Assembly: GCF_009827405.1 (NCBI RefSeq)
Contig: NZ_WTYY01000001.1
Coordinates: 186,001 to 250,000 of the forward strand
DNA length: 64,000 nt
DNA from: Alteraurantiacibacter aestuarii
GTDB taxonomy: Bacteria; Pseudomonadota; Alphaproteobacteria; Sphingomonadales; Sphingomonadaceae
Direction: 5' to 3'
The notes beneath the pieces were generated by a model that ran no database searches, was not told the origin of the DNA, and saw only the letters and a program-made list of their open reading frames with translations. The position numbers were made by a program, and so were the translations under genes. Positions 50,861 through 59,967 of this stretch are shown here, piece by piece (positions within the stretch are counted from its first letter, which is position 1; each line of letters opens with the position of its first letter).

Positions 50861-51622
50861 ATGATACGGCACTCCAGCCAGCAGGACCTGGGCACAGCGG
50901 GCGGTTATCAGCCGCGCCGCCGGCCGCGCTGGTGGCTGGTGTTGCTGATTGTGCTGGGACACTTGCTGGCAGGGGTGCTGCTGGCACGGCTGCTGGCCCC
51001 GGACTTCACCGCCAGCATGATAGAGCGTGCAACTTCCACGATTACCGTGATCATCACCGCACCTCAACAGCCGGAGAACGAGCCTGAGCCGGTGCAGAAC
51101 CCCCAGCCTGACGAGGGCGCTGCCGCTGCGGCAGGGCGCGATGCCCAGGCGCGCGAGCAGATGGCACCGCAAAACCCGCTGCCCAGCCCAAGTCCGCTTC
51201 CGCGCACGGCATCCACCGGCAATGCCAATGCGGCAGGTGCAACCGCGCAGGGCGATGGGACTGGCGCTGCGGGCGAGGGGATTGGCACCGGCAGTGGCCG
51301 CTTTGGCCAGGGCCGCGGAGGTATTGCAGTCACCAGGCCGTCCGTTCGATCCGGCACGATCGATTCAGCGCGCGATTTTCCGATACCCGAAGGTGGACGA
51401 TCCGTGCGCGAGGGCACGTCTGTGACGGTGGTGTTCACCGTGGGCGTGGATGGCCGGGCGTCTGCTTGCAGCGTCAGCAGCCCCGGTCCCGATCCGCAGA
51501 CCAATGCGCTGGTCTGCCCGCTGGTGGTGGAGCGGATCAGGTTCAATCCGGCAACCGACGCTCTCGGCAATGCGGTGCCTGCACGCTATGGCTGGCGACA
51601 AGATTTCTTCCGCAGGCAATAA
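50861..51622 (+). CDS. TonB-like energy transducer protein
   Basis: A 253-residue protein with one N-terminal membrane segment (WWLVLLIVLGHLLAGVLLARLL). A long Pro/Gln/Gly/Ala linker (about 60-160; QPENEPEPVQNPQPDEG) precedes a C-terminal TonB-like domain with SVTVVFTVGVDGRASACSV, CPLVVERIRFNPATD and GWRQDFFRR. It probably spans the periplasm to energise an outer-membrane receptor, but no exbBD or receptor gene is nearby. The start at MIRHSSQQ is chosen because upstream in-frame codons have no family match. Divergent from the two-component operon. Confidence 0.82.
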   Translation: MIRHSSQQDLGTAGGYQPRRRPRWWLVLLIVLGHLLAGVLLARLLAPDFTASMIERATSTITVIITAPQQPENEPEPVQNPQPDEGAAAAAGRDAQAREQMAPQNPLPSPSPLPRTASTGNANAAGATAQGDGTGAAGEGIGTGSGRFGQGRGGIAVTRPSVRSGTIDSARDFPIPEGGRSVREGTSVTVVFTVGVDGRASACSVSSPGPDPQTNALVCPLVVERIRFNPATDALGNAVPARYGWRQDFFRRQ

Positions 51623-51673
51623 TTCCCGCTAAGAGCCGCGACAGGCAAGGCAACCCAGAGGAGAATAAAGCAG

Positions 51674-52708
51674 ATGAGCGCTATCCATCCGGTTGTCCTG
51701 TGCGGAGGGAGCGGCACGCGCCTGTGGCCGCGCAGCCGCAAGGCCATGCCCAAGCCGTTCCTGCCGCTGGTGGGGGACCGGACCCTGTTCGAGGCGACGC
51801 TGGATCGGTGCGGCGATAACGGCCTGTTTGCCGCCCCCGTGATCGTGACCGGCGCAGCACACCTGCCGCACGTCGAGGCGCAGACTGCGGGCATCGCCGG
51901 CGTTCAAGTGATAGTGGAGCCGGAAGCAAAGAATACCGCCGCCGCGATTGCGCTGGCCGCTGTCCGCCTCAGCCCTGATGCGGTGATGCTGGTGTGTCCC
52001 AGTGACCACCATATCGCCGATGTGGCGGCCTTTTGCAGCGCCGCACGCTCGGCCGCCCAGCTGGCCCGGCAGGACTGGATGGTCAGCTTTGGCATCACCC
52101 CCACAGCGCCCGAAACGGGCTTCGGCTATATCAGGAGGGGCGAGGCCCTGGATGGCGGCTACAAGGTCGATCGCTTTGTCGAAAAGCCCGATCTGGAACG
52201 GGCGCAGGCCTTTCTGGATGATGGCGGATACAGCTGGAACGGCGGCATCTTTGCCTTCCGCGCGGGCGCTTTCATGGATGAATTGCGGGCCCATCGACCC
52301 GATATCGCCGAAGCAGTGGAGCGCGCCGTGGCCGCCGGGCGCGAGGATGGCCACGCCTTCCACCCAGCTGCCGGGGCCTTCGCCGCGATAGACGGGGAAT
52401 CGGTCGACTATGCGGTCATGGAAAGAACCAACCGCGCGGCGATGGTGCCCGTGGCGATGGGCTGGTCCGACATTGGCAATTGGCATGCCCTGCGCGATGC
52501 GCGAGAGGCTGACGAGAACGGCAACCGCGTGCGCGGCAATGCCGAACTGGTCGATTGCCGCAACGTGCTGGCGGAAACCGACGGACCGCGCATTTCGGTG
52601 ATCGGGCTGGAAGATGTCGCGGTGATCGTGGATGGCAACGAGATACTCGTCACCACCATGCAAGGCGCCCAGAAAGTGGGCAAGCTGGGCGGTGCGTCCA
52701 ACCAATGA
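51674..52708 (+). CDS. manC: mannose-1-phosphate guanylyltransferase
   Basis: A 344-residue nucleotidyltransferase that makes GDP-mannose from mannose-1-P and GTP for surface polysaccharides. The N-terminus has CGGSGTRLWPRSRKAMPKPF, the pyrophosphorylase consensus. VCPSDHHIAD, GFGYIRRGEAL, RFVEKPDLERAQ and WNGGIFAFRAG, then VPVAMGWSDIGNW, are the ManC-type signature. It lacks the C-terminal phosphomannose isomerase domain found in bifunctional enzymes. The start is behind AGGAGAATAAAG. The next gene starts 16 nt after its stop. Confidence 0.92.
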   Translation: MSAIHPVVLCGGSGTRLWPRSRKAMPKPFLPLVGDRTLFEATLDRCGDNGLFAAPVIVTGAAHLPHVEAQTAGIAGVQVIVEPEAKNTAAAIALAAVRLSPDAVMLVCPSDHHIADVAAFCSAARSAAQLARQDWMVSFGITPTAPETGFGYIRRGEALDGGYKVDRFVEKPDLERAQAFLDDGGYSWNGGIFAFRAGAFMDELRAHRPDIAEAVERAVAAGREDGHAFHPAAGAFAAIDGESVDYAVMERTNRAAMVPVAMGWSDIGNWHALRDAREADENGNRVRGNAELVDCRNVLAETDGPRISVIGLEDVAVIVDGNEILVTTMQGAQKVGKLGGASNQ

Positions 52709-52724
52709 AAGAGCGTATAGTCAC

Positions 52725-53165
52725 ATGATCGCGCAAACCATCCAGCTGGCTCTGGCCCCGGTGTTCGTGCTGGTGGCCATCGGCAATATCATGAACATCC
52801 TGTCCACCCGGCTTGGCAGGATTGTCGATCGATCGCGCGAATTGCAGCGCCGCCACGCGGATACCGAGGGCATGGACCACGATGCCGTGGTGCGCGAAAT
52901 CCGTCTGGCGGACCGGCGCATTGCGCTGATCGGCAAGGCCATATTGCTGCTGGTCATCTCCGGCCTTTTCATCGGCCTGACCGTCGCATTGCTGTTTATC
53001 GAGGAATTCGTCGACACCGGCATTCAGCCGCTGGTGGCAGGCACATTCATCCTGGCCATTGCACTGCTGATGTCCGCGCTGATCCTGTTCCTGCGCGAAA
53101 CGCGCATGGCGGCGGAGGCGCTGCGCATTCCGCGATCCTATCTGGAACTGGACCGCAAGCTCTAG
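52725..53165 (+). CDS. DUF2721 family membrane protein
   Basis: A 146-residue protein with three membrane segments: residues about 6-25 (LALAPVFVLVAIGNIMNIL), 70-95 and 105-125. A conserved cytoplasmic loop LSTRLGRIVDRSRELQRR is the signature of DUF2721. Function unknown. It follows manC by 16 nt and ends 9 nt from the convergent PHA-granule protein. Confidence 0.85.
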   Translation: MIAQTIQLALAPVFVLVAIGNIMNILSTRLGRIVDRSRELQRRHADTEGMDHDAVVREIRLADRRIALIGKAILLLVISGLFIGLTVALLFIEEFVDTGIQPLVAGTFILAIALLMSALILFLRETRMAAEALRIPRSYLELDRKL

Positions 53166-53174
53166 CGCGTCAGG

Positions 53175-53486
53175 TTATTCGGCTGGCGGCGGGGCCAGCA
53201 GTTTCTGTCCGCCCTGCCTGATGGCCCCTTCCACGATCGGCTTGATGAAGCTGAGCGCGGGCGGCAGGTCCATGAAGAACACCACCTGATCCTCGGCAAT
53301 ATCGATATAGCCGGCCAGGTGCTGGCCCATCACCTTGATGGCCATCGTCATCCGGTCTTCGCTTGGCCAGTCAGTTTCCACATCGGCCATGCCGCCGGGG
53401 ATGGCATCGGCGATTTCATGGCTGGAACCGCGCAGGCGGCGGCGCACTTCCTCGCGGCCCAACTGGTGCGGAATGGCGACTTGCAT
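53175..53486 (-). CDS. polyhydroxyalkanoic acid granule-region (PHA_gran_rgn) family protein
   Basis: A 103-residue protein beginning MQVAIPHQLGREEVRRRL and continuing with DRMTMAIKVMGQHLAGYIDI and DLPPALSFIKPIVEGAI, the pattern of the PHA system family (TIGR02610-like). It may have a role in granule formation or lipid handling. Third gene of the telA-xpaC-like operon; its start overlaps the XpaC-like stop by 1 nt. No phaC or phasin gene lies nearby. Confidence 0.75.
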   Translation of the reverse strand: MQVAIPHQLGREEVRRRLRGSSHEIADAIPGGMADVETDWPSEDRMTMAIKVMGQHLAGYIDIAEDQVVFFMDLPPALSFIKPIVEGAIRQGGQKLLAPPPAE

Positions 53487-54244
53487 CAGGTCTTCTCCGG
53501 AGCGGGCAAAGCTTCTGCATCGCCATATTTGTAATCGAGATAGCGCGTGCGGATGGCCAGATCGTCCAGCGATCCTTCGGCCAGCTGCCGCGTCACGTGG
53601 TCAATTTCCTTGCTGATCTTGCCCAGGCTATCCACCAGTTGCGCATCGGGCGTGGAGCCGGCGCGCTGCTCCCGGCGCAGGTGCCCGGGGATCCGGCGAT
53701 AGCTGTCGATCATCTCGGGCAACACCTCGCCCACCAGCTTGCGCGTTTCGGCAGCGGCGGGATGGGCGGGGTCGACATGTTCCAGCTGCAGGCCCAGCGC
53801 ATCCAGCTGCACGCCGATATCCTCGACAATCCTGACGGCGGGCGGGGGCAGGGCGGGGCGCTGATGTTCCAGCCACAGTTCGGTGCGGGCCACCAGCTGG
53901 CGGGCATCCTGTGTCCTGGTCAGATCGGCCCGCTTGGGCATGCTGGTCCTGGGATAATTGCCGAAGATCACCACCGCCGCGACAATCGCCAGGAAGGTGA
54001 TCATCACGCCAATAAAGCCGATGCCCTCAAGCACGATGCCTGCCACCGACGATGCCAGGACAATGGCAAACAGCGATGCGGCGATCAGCTTGATGCGCTT
54101 CATCATCGTGCCGCGCCTCAGCCGCCGCGATCCCTCGCCAATGGCCGGACCCAGCCGGTGGCGGCCGCCCTGCTGGTTATCCCGAACCAGCGCGCGGCCC
54201 TCGGTAATCAGGCGCTCGCTGTGGCGGGTGAGGTCTTCTGCCAT
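53486..54244 (-). CDS. XpaC-like membrane protein
   Basis: A 252-residue protein with two adjacent membrane segments (IKLIAASLFAIVLASSVAGIV and FIGVMITFLAIVAAVVIFG). A helical C-terminal domain follows (EDIGVQLDALGLQLEHVD, VLPEMIDSYRRIPGHLRREQ). Paired with TelA as in the xpaC-yaaN operon of Bacillus, it is best called XpaC-like. Start overlaps the TelA stop by 1 nt. Function unknown. Confidence 0.68.
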   Translation of the reverse strand: MAEDLTRHSERLITEGRALVRDNQQGGRHRLGPAIGEGSRRLRRGTMMKRIKLIAASLFAIVLASSVAGIVLEGIGFIGVMITFLAIVAAVVIFGNYPRTSMPKRADLTRTQDARQLVARTELWLEHQRPALPPPAVRIVEDIGVQLDALGLQLEHVDPAHPAAAETRKLVGEVLPEMIDSYRRIPGHLRREQRAGSTPDAQLVDSLGKISKEIDHVTRQLAEGSLDDLAIRTRYLDYKYGDAEALPAPEKT

Positions 54245-55452
54245 CAGCTGTCGAGACTCAGCAATGAGCTGTCATTGGCAGAAAGCTGCGCCTGCGCCTG
54301 TCCTTCGGCGCGGGCGATATAGCCTTTCGACTTTTCAACCTCGCCTGACAATACTTCCACCGTCTGCTTCATGCTGGAAAGCGCGCGCAGCTTGAAGCTG
54401 TCGACCTCATCCATCGTGTCATAGATGTTCTGGAAGGCGCGTTGCAGCGTTTCCATCGGAATGGTGCTGCTGGCGGCCTGTTCGTGGATCTGCGCGGTGT
54501 TTTCACGCAGCAGCTGGCCGGTGGAATCGATGATCCCGGCGGTGGTCTGGTTCAGCGCGGTTATCTGCCCCAGCACCAGCCGCTGGTTGGTCATCGCCTG
54601 CGCCACGGTCACGGCGGTGCGCAATGCGCCCACGGTGGTGGTGCTGGCGCGATCGACGCCCTTCACCAGCTCGACATTGTTCTTCTTGACCAGATCCAGC
54701 GCCAGATAGCCCTGCACGCTGACAGCCATCTGCGTCAGCAGATCCTGCGTGCGCTGGCGGACATAGAACAGCGCGGTCTCACGGATCGCGCGGGCCTTGT
54801 CGGGATCGCTCGAGTCCAGATCGGCGGCCTTGTCCTCCAGCCGCTCATCCAGGGTCTTGGCGATGTGGATCATCTGTTCCAGATTGCCCATCGCCTCCCA
54901 CAGCTTCTGCCGCTCCACATCGATGGCGGCATTGTCCATCAGCAGCTCGTCCTTGCCGCTGGAAAGCCGCGCCAGGATCGCCTGAATATGGCCCTGCGCG
55001 GATGTGTAGCTGTCAAAATAGTTCTTCAGCTTGTTGCCGAACGGAATGATGCCGAACAGCTTGCGGCCGCTCATCTTGCCCTTGCGACCGGGATCGAGGT
55101 CTTCAACCGTGCGCCGCAATTCGGCCAGATCGGTGCCCACGCCGCTTTCCTGATCCATCGCGCGCACCGGGCGATCGAGGAAACGGTTGGACATGCCGGC
55201 TGCTGCCTGGATTTCCTTGCGGCCCATGTTGGTGATCTGATCCACCTTCTTGCCGAAATCGGGCGATTTGGCGTCCAGCGCGACCAGTTCTGCAACGAAG
55301 CCGTCCACCTTTTCGTCCAGCGCGCTCTTCTTTTCCTGGTCCACCGGGACAAGGCCGGCGGCCTTCTCAGGGGCGACAGCGGGCACCGGATCAGGGGGAG
55401 TAAGCTCCAGATCGCTTGCCACTTTGGTCGTTGTTTCGGTGCTGATTGCCAT
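54244..55452 (-). CDS. TelA-like toxic anion resistance protein
   Basis: A 402-residue cytoplasmic, largely coiled-coil protein. The family core includes RKLFGIIPFGNKLKNYFDSY, LARLSSGKDELLMDNAAI, LWEAMGNLEQMIHIAKTLDE and VVGALRTAVTVAQAMTNQ-type heptads. TelA relatives give tellurite or toxic-anion tolerance or act in envelope stress. The start at MAISTE has GAGG 6 nt upstream; an ATG 12 nt further up abuts its own ribosome site. First gene of the three-gene operon, divergent from the DUF389 gene. Confidence 0.9.
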   Translation of the reverse strand: MAISTETTTKVASDLELTPPDPVPAVAPEKAAGLVPVDQEKKSALDEKVDGFVAELVALDAKSPDFGKKVDQITNMGRKEIQAAAGMSNRFLDRPVRAMDQESGVGTDLAELRRTVEDLDPGRKGKMSGRKLFGIIPFGNKLKNYFDSYTSAQGHIQAILARLSSGKDELLMDNAAIDVERQKLWEAMGNLEQMIHIAKTLDERLEDKAADLDSSDPDKARAIRETALFYVRQRTQDLLTQMAVSVQGYLALDLVKKNNVELVKGVDRASTTTVGALRTAVTVAQAMTNQRLVLGQITALNQTTAGIIDSTGQLLRENTAQIHEQAASSTIPMETLQRAFQNIYDTMDEVDSFKLRALSSMKQTVEVLSGEVEKSKGYIARAEGQAQAQLSANDSSLLSLDS

Positions 55453-55572
55453 GTCCTGCCTCATCCCTCCTGGAACATATCTACTGTATTAGGAAGGCAA
55501 GACACGCATTTCAAGCGTTCCACTTTCCCATCCATCTGCATATACCGTGCTTTCCCTCTGGAGGCGATGGTA

Positions 55573-57084
55573 ATGGCAAGTGACGCGCCCGCGGGGCGGA
55601 CAGAAAATTTCGGGCGGGTTGTCAGAAGCTGGCAACGTTGGTGGCGCAGTTCGGTCACAAGCTCTGTCGATCAGGCCGCCGTTATCGAAAAGCGCCGGGC
55701 GGAATGTGAGCTGAGCTCGCGCTATCTGCTGATGATTTCCATGTCGGCGGGCATTGCCATCCTGGGCCTGCTGCTATCCTCTCCGGCGGTGGTGATCGGC
55801 GCTATGCTGCTGTCTCCGCTGATGGACCCGATCATGGGCGTGGGCTTTGCCCTGGCTGTCGGTGATTTCCAGTGGCTGCGGCAGTCCGCCCGCTCGCTGG
55901 CGATCGGCACGCTGTTTGCGGTGCTGTTCTGCGCGATCGTGGTGTTCATGTCGCCGTTGCAGACGCTCACTTCAGAAATTGCCGCGCGCACCCGGCCCAA
56001 TATCTTCGATCTTCTGGTGGCGCTGTTTTCCGCCGTGGCTGGCGGGTATGCAATCATTCGCGGCCGTGAGGGCACGATTGTGGGTGTGGCCATCGCCACC
56101 GCCCTGATGCCGCCGCTGGCGGTGGTGGGATATGGTCTGGCAACCTTCAACTGGACGGTCTTTTCCGGCGCCCTGCTGCTATTCGTCACCAACTTGATGA
56201 CTATTGCGCTGACCGCTGCGGTGATGGCGCGGCTGTATGGCTTCCGCACCAATCTTTCCGAAAAGCAGACGCATCTGCAATCCGCCCTGATCCTTCTTGC
56301 CTTCGTGACGCTGGCAATCCCGCTGTACATCTCGCTGCGGCAGATTGTGTGGGAAACCAACGCCACGCGGCAGATCAATTCGGTGGTGCTGGAAGCCTTC
56401 GATGACCGGGCCCGGCTGTCGCAGATCGAGACCAATCTCAACACTGAGCCAATCCAGGTTTCGGCCACGGTGCTGACCCCCGAACTCAACAGCGATGCAG
56501 AGCGTATCACCGCCCGCGCGATGAGCCGGACACTGGGTGAACCGGTCGACGTGCAATTGACCCAATACCGCGTTGGCACCAGCGCGCAGGCGGCGGAACA
56601 GGCTCAGCTTTCGGCCACGCTGGCCCGGCAGGAGGCAGATCTTGCCAAGGCCGAGACTCTGGCGGATCGTCTGGCGCTGATCGCCGGCGTGAGCACAGAG
56701 GCTGTAACGGTGGACCGCGAGCGCCGCCGGGCCACGGTAACAGCGCGCCCGCTGGAAGGGGCCACGCTGGGCGCTTACAGGGAACTGGAACGCCGGATTG
56801 CTTCGCGTGAGCCTGACTGGAACATTCGCCTGATCCCGCCCGCCCGTGCCTTGCCGCGGCTTGCCTTCAATGGTGAGGAGATGGCGCCATCGGCCCAGCA
56901 GGGCATTGGCCTGATCGAATGGGCGGTGCAGCGGGTTGGCTTACCGGTCCGGCTGGAAGGCCGCAGGGATGCCGTGGAGCTTGTCCGCCTCGCCCTGGCT
57001 GAACGCGGCGTCGTGGCCCAGACTGCGGCCAGCGGCGGGGGTTACGGCGATGTCAGCGTGGTCTGGTCCACGCCTGAGGAATAG
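55573..57084 (+). CDS. DUF389/TIGR00341 family membrane protein
   Basis: A 503-residue protein. Six to seven membrane helices lie in residues about 55-260: YLLMISMSAGIAILGLLL, SPAVVIGAMLLSPLMDPIMG, ATALMPPLAVVGYGLATFNW. A long soluble domain of about 230 residues follows with paired segments, ending GYGDVSVVWSTPEE. SPAVVIGAMLLSPLMDP is the DUF389 signature. Start: GGAGG lies 8 nt before this ATG; another ATG at 55567 is too near. Function unknown; DUF389 has been proposed as a transporter. Followed by MAPEG at 11 nt. Confidence 0.85.
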   Translation: MASDAPAGRTENFGRVVRSWQRWWRSSVTSSVDQAAVIEKRRAECELSSRYLLMISMSAGIAILGLLLSSPAVVIGAMLLSPLMDPIMGVGFALAVGDFQWLRQSARSLAIGTLFAVLFCAIVVFMSPLQTLTSEIAARTRPNIFDLLVALFSAVAGGYAIIRGREGTIVGVAIATALMPPLAVVGYGLATFNWTVFSGALLLFVTNLMTIALTAAVMARLYGFRTNLSEKQTHLQSALILLAFVTLAIPLYISLRQIVWETNATRQINSVVLEAFDDRARLSQIETNLNTEPIQVSATVLTPELNSDAERITARAMSRTLGEPVDVQLTQYRVGTSAQAAEQAQLSATLARQEADLAKAETLADRLALIAGVSTEAVTVDRERRRATVTARPLEGATLGAYRELERRIASREPDWNIRLIPPARALPRLAFNGEEMAPSAQQGIGLIEWAVQRVGLPVRLEGRRDAVELVRLALAERGVVAQTAASGGGYGDVSVVWSTPEE

Positions 57085-57095
57085 GAACCACGCAG

Positions 57096-57491
57096 ATGCC
57101 AGCCGAACTTACCGTCCTTGCGCTCAGCACGCTGCTGGCACTGGCGCACATCATGATCGCCATACGCTACAAGACGCAGCAATATGGCACCGGCTGGAAC
57201 ATGGGCGCGCGCGATGAGGATCTGCCGCCGCTGAATGACATTGCCGGACGGCTGGACCGCGCGCGCGGAAATTTCCTGGAAACCTACCCCATCGCCATCG
57301 CCCTGCTGCTGGGCGTCTTCGTGGCAGGCAAGGCGGATGGCCTTACCGCCATCGCGGCATGGGTGTGGCTGGGAGCAAGAGTGATCTACCTGCCGCTCTA
57401 TTGGGCAGGCATTCCGGTGGTGCGCACACTGGTGTGGGGCGTCAGCCTGCTGGCGCTGGTGGTGCTGATCGGCGTTCTGCTGCTGGGCTAG
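57096..57491 (+). CDS. MAPEG family membrane protein
   Basis: A 131-residue protein with four membrane helices in the order expected of MAPEG (LTVLALSTLLALAHIMIAI, LETYPIAIALLLGVFVAG, WVWLGARVIYLPLYW, LLALVVLIGVLLLG). RARGNFLETYPIAI matches the family signature with the RxxxNxxE motif. MAPEG proteins bind glutathione or eicosanoid-like lipids; the bacterial role is unclear. It follows the DUF389 gene in the same direction. Confidence 0.88.
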   Translation: MPAELTVLALSTLLALAHIMIAIRYKTQQYGTGWNMGARDEDLPPLNDIAGRLDRARGNFLETYPIAIALLLGVFVAGKADGLTAIAAWVWLGARVIYLPLYWAGIPVVRTLVWGVSLLALVVLIGVLLLG

Positions 57492-57526
57492 CGCGTCCGT
57501 TCGCGACCGCCCGCGCCCGACCAGCC

Positions 57527-59254
57527 TCAGGCAGCCAGTTCGAACGGAGCGATTTCACCCGACAGGTAGAGCTTCTTGGCCTTGGCGCGGCTCAGCTTGC
57601 CACTGCTGGTGCGCGGCAGAGTGCGCGGGGGCACCAGTTCGACCACACAGTTCATGCCGGTGATCGCACGCACCTTGTCGCGGATTTCGTTGCGCAGCTT
57701 TATCCGTTCGTCAGGATCGGACACGCGGCAATGGACCAGCACGGCGGGAGCTTCCTCGCCATTTTCAGTCTCGACCGCAAAGGCGGCGATGTCGCCATGG
57801 TTGAAGCCGGGCAGTTGTTCCACCGCCCATTCGATATCCTGCGGCCAATGGTTCTTGCCATTGATGATGATCATGTCCTTGGCGCGGCCGACGATGAACA
57901 GATAGCCGTTCGCCATATAGCCCATGTCGCCGGTATCCAGCCAGCCATCGACCAGGCATTCGGCAGTCGCTTCCGGGTTGCGGAAATAGGAATGCATCAC
58001 GCTGGGGCCGCGGCACCAGACCTTGCCGATCTGGTGATCCTTGCGCGGCTTGTCGTTCTCTCCGCGAATTTCGACATCCATGTCGGGCAGCGGCTTGCCG
58101 CAATTGACGATGGCGCGGTAGCGGGCGGGGCGCGAAAGATCGCGGGGAGAGCCGGACAGGCGCTCTTCCTCCACCAGTTCAACGCGAATGCCTTCGCCCG
58201 GCGGCATGACGGTGACCGCCAGCGTCGCCTCTGCCAGGCCATAGCTGGGGGTGAAGGCGCTGGCCTTGAACCCGGCATCGGAGAAGGCGTTGACGAAATT
58301 CTGCATCACGTCCGGGCGGATCATGTCCGCACCATTGCCGGCCAGTCGCCAGCGCGAAAGGTCGAAGCGGTCGGCCACATGGCTCTGGCTGGAAATGCGC
58401 CGCGCGCAGATGTCATAGCCGAACGTGGGTGAATAGGAGAGCGTGGTGCCCTTGTTGCGGCTGATCAGGTCCAGCCATGCCAGCGGGCGGCGCGCGAAAT
58501 GTTCGGTCTTGAGGTAATCCACGCTGACCTGGTTGGCGATCAGCGACAGGAAACAGCCGACCAGCCCCATGTCATGATACCACGGCAGCCAGCTGACCAC
58601 CCGGTCATTGCTGCCGATTTCCATGCTGGCGGCGTGGCCATACAGATTGTGCAGCAAAGCCCGGTGGGTGACCGCCACGCCTTGCGGGAAGCGGGTCGAT
58701 CCGCTGGAATATTGCAGGTAGCAGATATCCTCAGGATCGGCCTTGGGCAGATCGACCACGGGCGCCGGGCGCTGGGCCAGCTCATCCCAGTCGATGCCTT
58801 CGCAGCCTTGCCGTTCAGCCGCCGCAGCCGCCATCTCGGCAATTTCCGGCGGGTAGATCAGCATCTTGGGATCGGAGCTTTGCAGCTGCACGGAAAGCTG
58901 ATCGATGTAGCTGTCCTTGCCGCCAAAAGTGGTCGGCAGCGGCAGCGGCACCGGCCATGCGCCCACAAAGGTGCAGGCGCAGAACAGCGCTGCGAATTCC
59001 GGTCCGGTTTCGGCAATCAGCGCCACCCGGTCAGACTTGGTTACGCCCGCGGCAACCAGGCGATAGGCCATGGCCATGGCATCGTCACGCATCTCGCTAT
59101 AGCGATAGACGCGGTGCAGCGTGCCGCGCATGTCGTGAAAGTTCAGGCCCTTTTCGCTCTTCGCGGCATAATCCACCGCGTCATTGAACGTGGCGAAATC
59201 TGCGCGGATTCGCGGCAGGGCGCAATCATTGGGGGTAGGTGTCAATTCTGTCAT
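57527..59254 (-). CDS. fatty acyl-AMP ligase (FAAL)
   Basis: A 575-residue ANL-superfamily enzyme that adenylates fatty acids. Motifs: YLQYSSGSTRFPQGV (P-loop, A3), WLPWYHDMGLVGCFL, FAAL-specific TLSYSPTFGYDICARR, FTPSYGLAEATLAV (A5), DGWLDTGDMGYM (A7), GRAKDMIIINGKNHWPQDIE (A8), and LPRTSSGKLSRAKAK with the catalytic Lys (A10). The start lacks a good ribosome site and could lie further upstream, at about 59306, where another ATG is in frame. No acyl-carrier protein or PKS gene is adjacent. It is divergent from recX. Confidence 0.9.
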   Translation of the reverse strand: MTELTPTPNDCALPRIRADFATFNDAVDYAAKSEKGLNFHDMRGTLHRVYRYSEMRDDAMAMAYRLVAAGVTKSDRVALIAETGPEFAALFCACTFVGAWPVPLPLPTTFGGKDSYIDQLSVQLQSSDPKMLIYPPEIAEMAAAAAERQGCEGIDWDELAQRPAPVVDLPKADPEDICYLQYSSGSTRFPQGVAVTHRALLHNLYGHAASMEIGSNDRVVSWLPWYHDMGLVGCFLSLIANQVSVDYLKTEHFARRPLAWLDLISRNKGTTLSYSPTFGYDICARRISSQSHVADRFDLSRWRLAGNGADMIRPDVMQNFVNAFSDAGFKASAFTPSYGLAEATLAVTVMPPGEGIRVELVEEERLSGSPRDLSRPARYRAIVNCGKPLPDMDVEIRGENDKPRKDHQIGKVWCRGPSVMHSYFRNPEATAECLVDGWLDTGDMGYMANGYLFIVGRAKDMIIINGKNHWPQDIEWAVEQLPGFNHGDIAAFAVETENGEEAPAVLVHCRVSDPDERIKLRNEIRDKVRAITGMNCVVELVPPRTLPRTSSGKLSRAKAKKLYLSGEIAPFELAA

Positions 59255-59385
59255 AGGAACTTGCGGCGACCCTCGTTCTGCACGCTCTGGTGGCGCTTCC
59301 CTCATCGAAAAAAGGGAGCCGACTGGATGGTCGACCCCGCAACAAACTTTCCCATTTGTCAGGAAGTGTGGCACGAATAAGGCCG

Positions 59386-59967
59386 ATGGCTCCTTATAGA
59401 CAAGACTGTAAGCAGGAAAAGAGGGTAAAAAAGCCTCTCGATGCGGCACGATTGCAGGAGATGGCGCTCGCCTATGTGGCGCGTTACGCCACTTCTTCGG
59501 CCAAACTGGAGCGATATCTGGCGCGCAAACTGCGCGAGCGCGGCTGGGCAGAGAATTTACCGCCGCCTGATATTTCTGCGCTGGTCGATCGTTATGTCGA
59601 GCTGGGTTATATCGATGACGAGGCCTTTGCCCGGGCAAAAAGCGGCAGTCTGATGCGGCGCGGATATGGCAACCGCCGAGTCGATCAGGAGCTGGGGCAG
59701 GCGGGTATTTCCAGCACAATACGCGAAGATGTGCGCGCGGGCGAGGCAGAGCAGCGCCACGCCGCACTGGCGCTGGCCCGCAAACGGCGCTTTGGCCCCT
59801 TCGCCAGGGACCCATCAGACAGGGATCGGCGCGAAAAGCACATCGCGGCCATGCTGCGGGCGGGCCACAGTCTCGACAGCGCCCGCGAAATGGTGGATGC
59901 AGCCAGCGAACAGGCCGCGCTGGAATGGGCGCATGAACTGGACGAGGAATTGCATGATGAAGACTGA
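59386..59967 (+). CDS. recX: regulatory protein RecX
   Basis: A 193-residue RecX homologue that modulates RecA filaments. The helical repeats are visible: LERYLARKLRERGW, DISALVDRYVELGYIDDEAFARA and GYGNRRVDQELGQAGIS, then KHIAAMLRAGHSLDSAREMV. The start MAPYRQ is behind AAGG at 3-4 nt; a longer in-frame form exists but shows no family match. recA is not adjacent in this window. The DUF192 gene begins 14 nt before its stop. Confidence 0.9.
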   Translation: MAPYRQDCKQEKRVKKPLDAARLQEMALAYVARYATSSAKLERYLARKLRERGWAENLPPPDISALVDRYVELGYIDDEAFARAKSGSLMRRGYGNRRVDQELGQAGISSTIREDVRAGEAEQRHAALALARKRRFGPFARDPSDRDRREKHIAAMLRAGHSLDSAREMVDAASEQAALEWAHELDEELHDED

